NCBI GenBank assembly: GCA_017591395.1
Contig: WEDG01000303.1
Coordinates: 1-64,000 of the forward strand
DNA from: Schistocephalus solidus
Lineage: Eukaryota > Platyhelminthes > Cestoda > Diphyllobothriidea > Diphyllobothriidae
Direction of reading: 5' to 3'
Length of the DNA: 64,000 nt
Shown: in pieces, positions 22,694 through 34,690 of the stretch
How positions within the stretch are numbered: the first letter of the stretch is position 1
How the letters are laid out: the number at the start of each line of letters is the position of its first letter
The notes under the pieces: generated by a model
Database searches by the model: none
What the model was told of the DNA's origin: nothing
What the model saw: only the letters and a program-made list of their open reading frames with translations
Made by a program: the position numbers and the translations under genes

Positions 22694-25600
22694 AAATATA
22701 ACTATATCTAGAAGCAAAGAAAAGAAAGAGTTTACACGTGGAGGATACAGGGGAATGTATAATTAGTGCAGAATTTCTTTGGTTATAAGGAAGACTAACG
22801 GGGGTAATGACAGAATGCTTGGGGAGAGTTGAGCTATTATTTAGTCGGAAAATGAGACAAAAGCCTGCTTTCAGTCTTCAGACCCAAATAAATTTAAGCT
22901 TCGTTAGCTGGCATCTTGTTGAGAAGGAAGTAGTTGAAAGAGTCGGAAATAGGATAATTTTTGTGAAATGTCTTCGGACATTTTCAATATTTGAACGGCT
23001 TGATTCGTTTATTAAAGCGAATAAAGGACAGCAAAATTCAATAATGGGAAGTACAAACATAAAATTATGTCTTGATTTAATTTCAGGAAAGTAGAAATTA
23101 TAAGAAATAAAGCCGCAAATCTGAGCAGCTTTGGTCATATTTCTATCGGCATCCGGCGAAAGACCTTATTTAATGGTGTAGCTTAAGCCCAAATCCTTGA
23201 TAGAGGAACATTCAATTATAGGGCAACTTTCAAAAATAAGAGGTTGCGGCAGCCTTACAGGCCCAAAACTCATGTAGCGACACTTAGTAGGTGAGAACTC
23301 CATGAGCTTTTGTGCGCCTATGTCCGAATGAATTTGTTCTAGGCATCGTTCGTTCGTAGAGTTAGAGAAGGAATACACGCATTTCAGGTCATCAGCATAA
23401 AAAAAGATTGAGAATGTTTAACTATCAGTAAAATATCATCAACATACAGTAAAAACAACAAAGGACCTAATACGGTACCTTGAAGGACACCACTAACAAT
23501 CCGGGTAGCACTTGAGTATGAGGACCCCACTAAAACTTTTTGTTTTCCATCATTATGGTATGATCTAATAAAGTCAGTCAGGGGACTGCGAAATCCTATA
23601 GCTTCTAGTTTATCTAGAAATCGTCCTTGCGGCACTTTATCGAATGCCTTACTAAGATCAAAATCGATAACTACTACAGACAGATGATCATTACGAAGAG
23701 AGGTTAGTAGATTTAGAAAAGACATGGGTCAGATTTCACAAGAGTGGTCCGGTAAAAAGCCCTGTTGGGAAAAGTTGATAATTTGATTACTTATGTTTAA
23801 TTCCGTGATTTGTTTTGCAATTAGTTTTTCGAAGAGTTTAGCAAGAGAGGGCATTTTATGAACACTGCGATAGTTATGAATGTCAGATCGGGAACCATAT
23901 TTGAAAACTGGTATTATAATAGAAGTTTTCCAATAATCGGGGAAAAACCATTTTCGAGAAATACTGAGAATAATTTGCTAAAGTAAAGGTGGAATTGACA
24001 TCACTTAGTGCCCGAGACCACTACGCATATCTCTCGCAAGCCTTATTTTCGATGCTACTTCAAATATTTGTGCAATCCTTAAGTGAACTGACAAAGAGCT
24101 CTGAGATGAATATTTACGTTGTTTTCGTTATTTTTTAGGACTATTTTGGAGAAAATGTGGAACAGTATTTGGAACAGCTGTATTTGAATTAAAAATCTTA
24201 AACAGTATAAAAGCCTGGATTTTTTGGTAGGCTCTGCAATAGCTCAGAGGGAAAAGTTACATCGTTGATTGAGAATATGCTATGCCAATCTAGAGTGCTT
24301 ACGAAATTATTTATTAATTCATGGTTTGTGTTTGCAAAGTTGAGGTTCGTGCATTTAACCTCAGGCTTCGTAAGAAGGGGAAATGGAAAACAACAGGGAA
24401 TTATTCCGTGAGCACTTGTGAACAGATCACGATGATAATTCATAAAGAGAGGTTGGACATAATTTGTAAACTTTTAATCTTAAATGTTGTCATTTCTAGT
24501 AACTGATCTGACCAGTTGGGACATTTTTGAAAAGTTAATAGTATCGACCAATTTCTGATGTTAAGGCGGAGAGGAATTTGCCTGCCAGTCAAATGTCTGG
24601 CAGATTAAAATCACCTACGATTATTTTGACATCAAATTGAGTGTCTGCAACTTTTTCCAATGGTTCACAGAGCTCGCTTTCATTGCCAGAATAACACGGA
24701 GGATTATAGACACAGACAATTAACGCTTTTTTATTGTGAGGGAGGATGACGGAAGCAAAGCATACATTTCCAGAAAACGATGAAATGCTCAGCTGAAATA
24801 GGAAATGTACAAAGGATTACATAATATAAAGGAGGCAACCACCGCCACGATTTTCAACACGGTTCTGGTGGTACAAATTTAAACTTTTTATAACAAGCGT
24901 CGATTCCGAAATAAGAGACTGAGCCCAGGATTCAGTGATGCACAGCACATCTGGATCAAGCTCAAAGGCTACTGTTCTAAGCTCAGCCATCTTATTTACA
25001 AACTGATCTCTGCATTGAGTGACACCAAACTGAGCGAATTTCTGAGCTGCAGGTTGCACTCATCAGTATTTATAAAAAAGGAACATTTGGTGGTGGTGAC
25101 GAAAATTGGAAAAAAGAAACGAAATAATTGAAATAAAATTGCTCTGGTCTACAATTTGTCGAAATTTTATTGTTAAAGTAACTGAAATTATTGTACAACG
25201 GCATATTTGGATGAAAACCTTGGAAGGGATGGCTATATTGTGGCGTTCGAAAGATAGAAGATGTCATAGAAATGAGATTTTCAGGAACGTTAGCATAAAT
25301 TGGCGGGCAACGTGTATTTGAAAAAGGAATAAATGATTTTGAAAAACTGGTAACATAATCAGAAGGGTTTATTATTTGGGAATTTCAAACATTTTTTTGG
25401 GTTGGTAAAGAGGCTAACGTTAGCGTTATCATCTGTTGTAAATGCTGAGATGTTAGCAGGTTTTCCATCGGTAATGACATTGCTGATTTTAATGCCTGGC
25501 TAAGCCAATAATTCAGATTTACTGGGATTTGTCTTATATTTACTAGATTTGGCAGCTTTAACAAGCGTGCTTTGCTTGAGTGGAGAAAGAAGTGGTGTTG

Positions 25601-26850
25601 ACACGATTTCACTTGAATTAGGAACAAGGTGAACGGGGGAAGATTCAGCTGGAATCGAAATTCCTGTTGATCCGGAGGGCCATGGGCTTGCATTAGCTAG
25701 AGGGCAAACCTCTGAGATAACTTTTGGCATTGAAGGTGTAAACCAAGGATTCTCGTTTGCTAATGAGGGTGAAACGCGACGTTCCATTGGGGTTTTATCC
25801 CTACATATAAACAACTTGTTTTTATTTCAAATATTTAGCTGAGTCCTCATTTTTAGACAAAATAAGGTCCTAATCAATCGCCGAAAACTTTTTGACCAGA
25901 ATTGGTGGGTTTTTGTTACGGGAAGACAACCGTTTAGCTTCAGGGTTTTTAAAGTTAAAGCCACATGAGAAAAGGAAATGAAATGAAACATCCAGGGGGA
26001 TTTTACTCTGAGGGACGTTTTTAAAAGAAAAATTGAAACTTCTCTTATGTCGGTCAATTGACTCAGTACTAACCATGTTTATAAAAGGCTCTAGTTTCTC
26101 GCATTGTTTAGAAGTGAGTGAAGACAACATTCCCTCAAAAATATTACCAAGGATCATGAAGAGAGAAACATATTTAGACATTAAGTTATTTAAGTTTTTC
26201 AGGGCGTCAAGGTCTAATTTCTTCATGCTTACGGTGGGTTGCTCTAGTGGAAGTTTTAAGCTCAGAGGATGTTTGCGTCTAAGCGCTGACTGGGGTTTAA
26301 TATTTATTTTAAAATACAAGTTTTTTTTCAAATTGATAATACAAAAGGAAAATTGACACATGTGACGTTTTGCGGAAATAAAAGATGTAAAATTTGAAAT
26401 ATGTGTTTTAAGCAAAGCACTGCAAGCAAATATCTGCTAGGTAAGGAGTTTTAACTGAAAATAGAATTAGCGAAGAGGCTATGCAGGATGAAAAATTATA
26501 TCAACTGGTTTTACCAGCTACTGCAGATTATTTGTCGCTGTGAATAAGTTATACTTACAGAATTTCAACTTTATTCCTTGAAGACCCCTTTAGATTCCGT
26601 CCTTTTGATGCATATCTCCGAGAACTTTAATGAGGCTATGTAAGGTGAAAAAGTTTAAAACCGTATTTTTCTCCCTATTATCAATTGCAATAACTGCAGG
26701 TATGTGCAGTCGATAATTAGGTAGATATACAATAAATTGTCAATAATTAAGCTAATATTTTCGACAGGAAACGAAAAAATCGGTTTAAAATTCGATAATT
26801 CACTTATCTTCGGATTTGAACCAACCGCCTTCGACCAAATTGCTCTACAG
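22694..26850 (-). mobile_element. LINE-B copy 4, nearly full length but internally deleted
   Basis: Reading minus from 26850: leader, ORF1 (181-codon frame 26415-25870; KPQSALRRKHPLSLKLPLEQ), ORF1 tail (25814-25500), N-terminus and endonuclease start (25267-24817), endonuclease (24443-24198), RT core (113-codon frame 23725-23384, motif A DFDLSKAFDKVPQGRFL, motif B GVLQGTVLGPLLFLLYVDD), RT C-terminus (23378-22878) and part of the 3' UTR. About 300 bp between endonuclease and RT are deleted near 23995. The terminal 3' end is missing. Confidence 0.78.
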
Positions 26851-26974
26851 CTATGTAAGAAAAAGCACACGAAACAGGAACCCGATTCCTGTTATAAGAA
26901 ACGATGACGGTTTCGAGATATCAGAAATTAAAAACAAAACTGAACACGTTTTTACAGTTATTTCAGTCGGTTTT

Positions 26975-27633
26975 GACTAGAGATGTTGTTTTATTCCATC
27001 TTGTTTTGAGACTATGGGAGCGCCAATTATTCAGGATATGCTCTTTCGAGAAGAGGCTGTCTTTGAAGAGCTTAAAAGTCTGAAAGCTTGAAAATCCCCT
27101 GGCCCCTCCGAGATTCCAGCAAAGCTACTCCTTGAACTTGCTCGAGAGATGGCAAAACCACTATCCTTTCTGAGCCAGAAATCGTTCGATACGGGAATTC
27201 TTCCAATCGACTGGAAAACAGCCCATATTGCACCGCTTCACCAAAGCGGTTGTCGTGCATTTGCTACACACCACAGGCCTGTCAGCCTGACCTCAATCTG
27301 TTGCAAGGTTATGGAGAAACGTTATCAAAAAGGAATTGATGATTTATTTAGAAACCCGTAACCTCTTATCAAATGCACAATACGGCTTTCGTAGGGGAAG
27401 ATCGTGTGTTAGGAACTTAATTTCTACGATGCAAAGCTGGACAAGAGCACTCGATGCAAAAGACACTGTGCATGTGGCAAACATTGCTTTTCAGAAGGCC
27501 TTCGATAGTTTTCCGCACAAGCGTCTCCTTTGCAATTTGAGAATTTTTGGTATTGGAGGCAAATGTCTTACGTGGATCAAGAATTTCAAAGGCGTAAGCC
27601 TATTTTCCTCAAATACACTTAACTGAACTGAAC
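26975..27633 (+). mobile_element. LINE-E copy 2, internally deleted
   Basis: It carries the RT N-terminal region from about 27013 (REEAVFEELKSLKA, stop, KSPGPSEIPAKLLLELARE), then FLSQKSFDTGILPIDWKTAH and the palm start to WIKNF. It then jumps to the 3' terminal sequence CAAAGGCGTAAGCCTATTTT with tail AACTGAACTGAAC. Relative to copy 1, 1,097 bp are missing between two ATTT tetramers (13564-13567 and 14661-14664); one ATTT remains at 27583-27586. It supplies upstream RT sequence absent from copy 1. Confidence 0.82.
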
Positions 27634-27639
27634 CCTATA

Positions 27640-27925
27640 ACTCCTCTTCCTTGAGCAATACATATTAAATCTCAAAACGCTAATTTTCCCTGGCATCTTA
27701 ACGGGTAGAATTTTTTCTTAGAAACCAAAAGTATCTAGGTTTGAGCCCAGACTGATTGGTTTTATTCGTGTGTTTTGCTGCTTGCCTAAGAAGCATATAA
27801 AATGATAATGTCACAGTATTTATCACTGTTGTTGTACTTAGGGCTTAAATGTCTATTTCCTGCCAGTAGACAGTACCTTCCCGGTGCTAACCAAAAATAA
27901 ATTCTAAATAAATAAATGAATTAAC
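27640..27925 (+). mobile_element. LINE-B-like 3' end fragment
   Basis: It ends CCCGGTGCTAACCAAAAATA then AATTCTAAATAAATAAATGA, the same terminal layout as LINE-B copy 6 at 32350-32396, but upstream similarity is weak. It is probably a related subfamily truncated to the 3' UTR. Bases 27926-28200 show nothing I can name. Confidence 0.5.
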
Positions 27926-29756
27926 CCCAACTAGGTGAGCTATAGTACTTCAGTTGTCAACTCTCACAGTCTGACAGGGAGTAATTTAGGGGGAATTTTA
28001 TAAAAGAATACCTTTTAAACACTTAATTTAATGTCTGACATTCCACATGCTTATTTCGCCTTCCCCTTCTTCAGAAGCTTTAGATTCACGCTCATCGCTC
28101 TCATTATATGCTACCCTTTGACTCATGTCCGCTGGACCGACTGTCTGGTTACGTCGGAACGAGCAACTAGCCGAAACGTACAACAACTCATGCACATCTT
28201 CCATTTAAAGCTGCCAAATCTACTTAACCTAAGAAAACTCCTAGTAAATCTGAATCATTGGCTTATCCAGGCATTAAAATCAGTAATGTCATTACCGATG
28301 GGAAACCTGCTAACCCCTCAGCATCTACAACAGCTGCGAACGCTAATGTTAGCATCTTTCCCAACCCAAACAGAGTCCACAATCCCCAAATAATAAACGC
28401 TTCTAATTATGTTACCAGTTTTTCGAAATCATCTATTCCTTTTTTCAAATGCACGTTTTCCGCCAATTTATACTAACTTCCCTCAAAATCTCATTTCTAT
28501 GCCACCCCCTATCTTTTAAACGCCACAATATAACCTTCCTTTCCAAGGGTTTCATACAAATATGCCGTTGTACAATAATCTTAGTTCTCTTAACAGTAAA
28601 ATTTCGACAAATTGTAGACCAGAGCAATTTTGTTTCCCACCTTTCGTTTATTCTTTCCAGTTTTCTTCTCCGCCACCAAATTATCCTTTTTTATAAATAC
28701 TGATAAGTGTAACCTGCAGCTCAGGAATACGCTCAGCTTAGTTTCACTCAATGCGAGATCAGTTGTAAATAAGATGGCTGAGCTTAGAACAGTAGCCTTT
28801 GAGCTTGATCCAGATGTGCTGTGCATCACTGAGTCCTGGGCTCACTCTCTTATTTCTGACTTGACGCTTGTTATAGATAATTTCAATTTTACCAACAAGA
28901 CCTAGCTTTAAAACGTGGTGGTGGTTGCCTCCTTTATATTAAGTCGTCCTTTGTACATTTCATTTATCTGAAAATGTATGCTTTGCTTCAGTCATCCTCC
29001 TGCACAATAAAAAGCGGTAATTGGCTGTGTCTATAATCCTCCGTGTTATTCTGGCAATGAAAGTGAGCTCTGTGAACTATTTGAAAAAGTTGCAGACACT
29101 CAATTTGATGTCAAAATAATCGTAGGTGATTTTATTCTGCCGGACATTGACTGGCAGGAAAATTCCACGCCGCCAAAACTTCAGAAATTGGTCAATACTA
29201 TTAACTTTTCAAAAATGTCCCAACTAGTCAGATTAGTTACTAGAAATGACAACATTTTAGATTCAAATTTTACAAATTATGTCCAACCTCTCTTTATTAA
29301 TTTTCATAATGATCTTTTCACATTTGATCACTGTTGTTTTCCAGTCCCCCTTCTTTACTAAGCCTGAGGTTAAATGCAATAAACCTCGACTTTGCTAACA
29401 CAAACCATGAAATGATAAATAATTTCGTAAGCACTCTAGATTAGCATTGCATATTCTCAATCAACGATCCAAACTTTTTCCGTGAGCTATTTCAGAGCCT
29501 CACAGAAAAAATCCAGGCTTTTATCCAGTTTAAGATTTTTAATTAAAATACAGCTTCTTCTACTGTTCCGCATTTTATCCAGAACAGACTTAAAAAATTA
29601 CGAAAGCAACTTAAAGAGTCATCTTAAAGCTCTTTGTCAGTTCATTTAAGGATTGCACAAATATTTGAATTAGCATCGAACATTAGGCTTGCAAGAGATA
29701 AGCGTAGGGAGTCTCGGGCACTAAGTGGTTGCAATTTATCTAAATCTGTTGCTCAT

Positions 29757-30013
29757 TTTATTTTATTTATTTATTGCCAGTTTACAGGCAAGGTCAAAAA
29801 AATATATACAGAAGAGGGTCAAGCTGACAGTAAAGAAAACTCCTGATCGTTGTTTCAGGTGTTTTCAGGAGAAAAAACTGCAGCTTATTGAGTAATTAAA
29901 GTTCCGGACAGAGACGCGTTAACACAGGTGCCCGGTGAAGAACCTCTCCATTCAGTGTTACGGATCCGGTATTCTGCACCAGCAGGTATGTCGGCGAGCG
30001 GCTGTTCGCTGTC
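29757..30013 (-). mobile_element. SINE-2, second copy, inverted, in LINE-B copy 6
   Basis: The uninterrupted LINE-B sequence CTGTTGCTCATATCTTCC (22198-22215) is split here by about 257 bp that begin with TTTATTTATTTATTGCCAGT and share GTTTACAGGCAAGGTC and GGCGAGCGGCTG with the reverse complement of the 15766 copy. Interior sequence is diverged. Confidence 0.7.
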
Positions 30014-30776
30014 GTATCTTCCATGTTCGGTCATCGGTTAAGCGTCTGAATGTAACTCTGCCCTTACTCAACTGCAACAAAAAAATTGTTACAGATGATT
30101 TGGGCAAGCAGAGTTGTTAATTCGTTTTTTGCCAACCACTTTACAACTGAAACTAGCCCCACTCCCACAATTTTTCTGCTTTCACATTCGCTTCTAACAA
30201 CCATTAATTTCTCGCCTTCATGTATTCAGAAGGAAATAGCTCACCTAAAGAAATTCACATTCGGTTGGAACTGATAACATTGCAAACTCACGTATTAAAC
30301 AGTTAAGGGATTTTCCATCTTTACTAAGCAAGTTATTCTCAGTATTTCTCAAAAATGTTTTCTTCCCCGATTATTGGAAAACTTCTATTATAATACCAGT
30401 TTTTAAATCTGGTTCCCGCTCGAACATTCATAACTTTCTCGGTGTTCATAAAACGCCCTCTCTTGCTAAACTCTTCGAAAAACTAATTGCAAAACAAATC
30501 ACGGATTTTTGCATAAGCAATCAAATTATCAACTTTTCCCAACATGACTTCTTACCGGACCACTCTTGTGAAACCTGCTACATGTCATTTCTAAATCTAC
30601 TATCCTCTCTTCGTAATGATCATCTGTCTGTAGTAGTTATCTATTTTGATCTTAGTAAGGTATTCGATAAAGTGCCTCATAAACGACTTCTAGCTAAACT
30701 AGAAGCTATAGGATTTCGTAGTCCCCTTACTGACTTTATTAGATCGTACCTAAATGATTGAAAGCAAAAGGTTTTA

Positions 30777-31352
30777 GTGGGATCCTCATACTCAAGTGCT
30801 ACCCCGATTGTTAGTGGTGTCCTTCAAGGTACCGTATTAGGTCCTTTGTTGTTCTTACTGTATATAAATGATATTTCATCGATAGTTAAACATTCTCAAT
30901 CTTTTATTTATGCTGATGACCTCAAATGCGTGCATTCCTTCTCTAACTCTACGACCGAACGGTGCCTAGAACAAATTCATTTAGACTTAGACGCTCTTTC
31001 GGCCTGGAGCTCCACATGGCCATTGGAGTTTTCATCTACAAAGTGTCGCTACATGAGTTTTGGGCCTGTAAGGCTGCCGCAACCTCTTATTTTTGAAGGT
31101 TGCTCTATAATTGAATGTTCCTTCATCAAGGACTTGGGCTTAAGCTACACCATTAAATTAGGTCTTTCGCTAGATGCCGATAGAAATACGGCCAAAGCTG
31201 CTCAGATTTGCGGCTATATTTCTTATAATTTCTACCTTCCTGAAATTAAATTAAGACTTTATCGTATGTTTATACTTCCCATTCTTGAATTTTGCTGTCC
31301 TTTCTTCGGTTTAATGAACGAATCTTTCCGTTCAAAAATTGAAAATGGCTAA
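30777..31352 (+). pseudogene. LINE-B reverse transcriptase fragment
   Basis: This 191-codon frame is the palm and thumb part of the LINE-B reverse transcriptase. It shows GVLQGTVLGPLLFLLYIND (motif B), catalytic SFIYADDLKCVHSF (motif C), ECSFIKDLGLSYT, and a C-terminal LYRMFILPILEFCCPFFG stretch. Motif A lies just upstream (DLSKVFDKVPHKRLLAKLEA, about 30650-30710), behind a stop codon. It cannot act alone. The start shown is only where the open frame begins. Confidence 0.75.
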
Positions 31353-32396
31353 ATAAATTTCACAAAAAAACTCTTATTTCCGTCTCTTTCAACTACTTCC
31401 TACTCAAAAAGATGCCAACTAATGGAGCTAAAATTTCTATGGGTCAGGAGACTTGAAGCAGGCTTTTGTCTTCTTTTCCGACAAAATAATAGTTCAATTC
31501 TCCTAAAGCTTTCTCTCATTACCCCCGTTAGTCTTCCTTATAACCTTAGAAATTCTGTACTTATTATACCTCCTCCTGCATCCTCCACGTGTAAACGCTC
31601 TCTCTTCTTTGCATCTTAGTATAGTTTTCTTTGTTATGACTTGCCAATTAAAATAAGGTCGTTAACTAGTCCATCTGCGTTCAAGCGAAGACTGCACATT
31701 TATCTTAACACTGATTCTAATAACCTTTTATTTTCCTCATCTTTTCCCAGTAGCTTTCCCCATGACTCGGAGAAAGAACCATCGGGAATTTAAGTGACTC
31801 TCTTGAAACTAAATTATCGCTACATCGAGTCGCCCATGAACTATGATGCCTTCTTATATTACCAGTCATCCAAACGATGACGTCATTCGGACGTACACAT
31901 TCGGTAGTCCACAGTCTACAATGCTACCGTTTCTTTGGATTATAACCATCATCAGAATTCAATTTTGGATCCTAAGATGCTGAGGACTTAAGTTCATTGA
32001 CGCATTTTCGTGAGAATTTTTTATACGCGTTAGTGATCAAGAACGAATCACCTTGACGCTGCATTATCTCATTCTGAAATGCTACTACAGTATTACCCTA
32101 CTCTACCACCTGACCATTTTTTCCTAAGCAGTTTTTTTCTGCTACCTTCTGTTCAAAATGAAGGCCTATTGAACTCTGCCTCCATTTTTATGGTAGGAGT
32201 TTTTTTCACTGCCTATTTTTTCTAGTTCACCATTAATTTTAAAACATCGTTAACTGTTGACATAGCAGGACAAGTTATGTATTTGTACATTTTATCTGCA
32301 CACATTGTCATAACTTTATTTCGTTACTAATGTTTGCTTAGACAATGCCTTGCCGGTGCTTACCAAATATAAATTCTAAAAAATAAATAAATAAAT

Positions 32397-32719
32397 GAAC
32401 ACCTATTATTTATTTGTCATAACATCTGGAAATCACTTTTTCCTTTCCAATTAACAACTCTTGATAATGACGAAATAATTGTTTCAGCACTTCCAACCCC
32501 TTGTATTTTAAACATGTAAAGCCTATCAAATGATATACTTGAAGAAACATTATTAAGGGAATAAGGCGTTCGCTCTTGCGCGCAATTTTCTTATGAAAAA
32601 TAACAACAGCATCCATTTTCAGAGCAAAAAAATGGGGAAATATAAAGACACCGGCGTGCATCAACAAGACGCAAACAGCTCCAATGAAAATCTTGAGTAT
32701 ATGTACAGTAGCTTCTCAG
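32397..32719. other. spacer without recognisable feature
   Basis: An 85-codon minus-strand frame (32667-32410) lies here with no recognisable motif; I do not support it as a gene. Confidence 0.4.
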
Positions 32720-34060
32720 TAATTGAGGATCTAGTTTGTAATCAAATTTTTACTAGTTTCTGATAGGATCACTTAGTCAGGGAGTCCGTTACATATTCCA
32801 ATTCACTCTGCGAGAAGTCGTTGCGTTGGACGTCCATATGGACCGACTTATTCGGAAGACTAAAGGGATGACCCTCACAGTGGGTCTATCTCAGATAACT
32901 AGAAGAAGTAATCTAATTCTAGGGTACACTCACGGCCTCTGAAAATCTGTAGGTGTGAATGGGGTTACCCCATAGACACCTGTAATTCAAAGGAAATAAA
33001 TCAAATTCATGCAGTCTGCTTTAGGAAGGCAGATGACCAGGATTCTTAGCCATCGTTGTTGCCCTCGCTTGCACCTAATTCAGCTGTCGATAATCCTTCT
33101 TAAACCCCGGATGTCAGGCCTGGACTGCATACCCCAAGCGAGATCGAACGAATACTCCATAAGTTTTCCAACCAGTTCCATATCCATCTGTACAAGTCCT
33201 CGTCTCAGTGCAAATAACACCCATGGAGCGCATTGAGCTACCTTTAAGCACTTTGACGGTGGTTTAAGCGAGGAGATTATTAGAAAATTGAGGTCTTTTT
33301 GTACTTCAACGTTGGAAAAAGGCTGCCCATCGAGAAGGTAGCGGAAAAAATAGCACTCCTAGCTATTCCTTCTGTTGTGGAGTCTTAAGAGCACACACTT
33401 ACCAGCGTAAATTTTTCAGAGCCAATGAGCAGACCAGCTGCTTAGTTTATTGGGACTATCTTAAGGTGCGTGCATGTTTCCGTCATATCTGATGGATCTC
33501 CAGAGTCTAACATCGTCCACGAACATGATGGATATTCAAGCCATGTCATCGGCATCATCGGTGTTGCAGATGAAGAAAAGCAACAATTCTTAGAAAGAGC
33601 CTTGAGGACACAATTTCGAAAAGTTGCAATGGTTATCTTTGATGTATCGATGATTTGCGATCCACCTGTAGGAAAATCTGTGATCCATGCCAACAGCTTT
33701 CCTTTTATTCCAATTTCAGATAATAAAAGGGACACTATTGAATGTCTTCTTGAAATCATTGTAGATGACGTCAACCCCGCTATCTTCTCCCAGTGCACGA
33801 GTCCAATGCTGGTTCAAGAGCAATAAACCGGAAATAAAAGAGTAGCTCAATATGAAGCCGTGCTGTATTGCAGTGCCAGTATTGTCAGTATACTGACGGA
33901 TGAGGCCAGCGCCAGATTCAGAAAAAGATTTACCATATCCCATAATGGAGCTAGCGTTGCCAAGACAAAGCTGATTCAAAAAATCCAGGGGTCATGCAGA
34001 TTTCGAAATAAAATTGTTTTCCAGCCTGTACGCAAAATCGAAGCGATTATCTAAACAACG
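32720..34060 (-). mobile_element. LINE-C copy 2, old relic
   Basis: The left end resembles the LINE-C copy 1 C-terminal coding region (GGTCCATTTGG-type sequence near 32835, versus 3840). RT fragments are visible on the minus strand, such as LLSEIGIKGKLLAWITDF (33720-33660) and HWTRALGEDSGVDVIYNDFK (33830-33770, around motif A). It is riddled with stops and frameshifts. Confidence 0.6.
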
Positions 34061-34632
34061 CGAATCGATGACAAGCTGGAAGGAGACGGTGAAAAACGAA
34101 AAAGGGGTTTATAAATGCAAATTTTCGTAGTGGCAGCAAATGACCTTGTAGACCACTATGCGCTCAGAATAGAGGCCAAACGCTGGTGAGGAGAATCTAA
34201 ATAAAGCTCACGTTCGAAATGTGTGGAGACTGATTATCAATATAAAGGCAATTAAAAAGTTTACTCATCGACATTTGAACTAAATATAGTTTAAGCTCAT
34301 TTAATTGTAGTCGAACGTGCCTGTAACCTTATATAACCAGTCCCCTGACGCACACTTTATGTACCCTCTGATCTCATTCGATATACTGCCATACACAGAC
34401 TGTACATTTAGTGGGATATTATGTTGCCTATGCCATTCCGTTCTTCAACGCTTATTGTTTTTATTGACAGCAGAGAAACTACTCTGGCAGAAGGTGAGGT
34501 GAACTATACTTCTCCAAACTGTACAGTTCGGGGATTTTGTTTAAGCAAACTACCTTTTAATAACCAGGTCGTAGGATTGTTAAGCGCGCTGCGCTTTGTC
34601 TGCCTCTAGTTTTGTACCGCGCTGTACTTCTG
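34061..34632. other. region upstream of the basigin-like gene
   Basis: This is the only plausible place for the promoter and 5' UTR of the gene that starts at 34633. A TATATAA stretch lies at about 34330, but I cannot show it is used. No repeat was recognised. Confidence 0.3.
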
Positions 34633-34690
34633 ATGTTGGCCAGTATAGTTACTTTTCTCCTCTATTCGGCCGCCGTGGCCCGTGGACAAA
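34633..34690 (+). CDS. basigin-like exon 1, signal peptide
   Basis: It encodes MLASIVTFLLYSAAVARGQ plus one base; hydrophobic residues 4-16 and small residues around 13-18 make a good signal peptide. The donor is CAAA|GTAAAT. ATG 34633 is the first Met of the frame; its Kozak context is weak. Confidence 0.7.

Larger units (their letters stand above)
28200..32396 (+). mobile_element. LINE-B copy 6, most complete 3' half
   Basis: Order on the plus strand: ORF1 tail (SLAYPGIKISNVITDGKPAN near 28258), N-terminus and endonuclease start (28630-28905), endonuclease to about 29500, RT start near 30120, RT core and C-terminus (191-codon frame 30777-31352, containing YADD), 3' UTR and terminal repeat AAATAAATAAATAAATGAAC at about 32396. 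SINE-2 interrupts it at 29757-30013. A stop just before 30777 and several frame breaks make it non-functional, but it is the best template for a LINE-B consensus 3' half. Confidence 0.85.
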
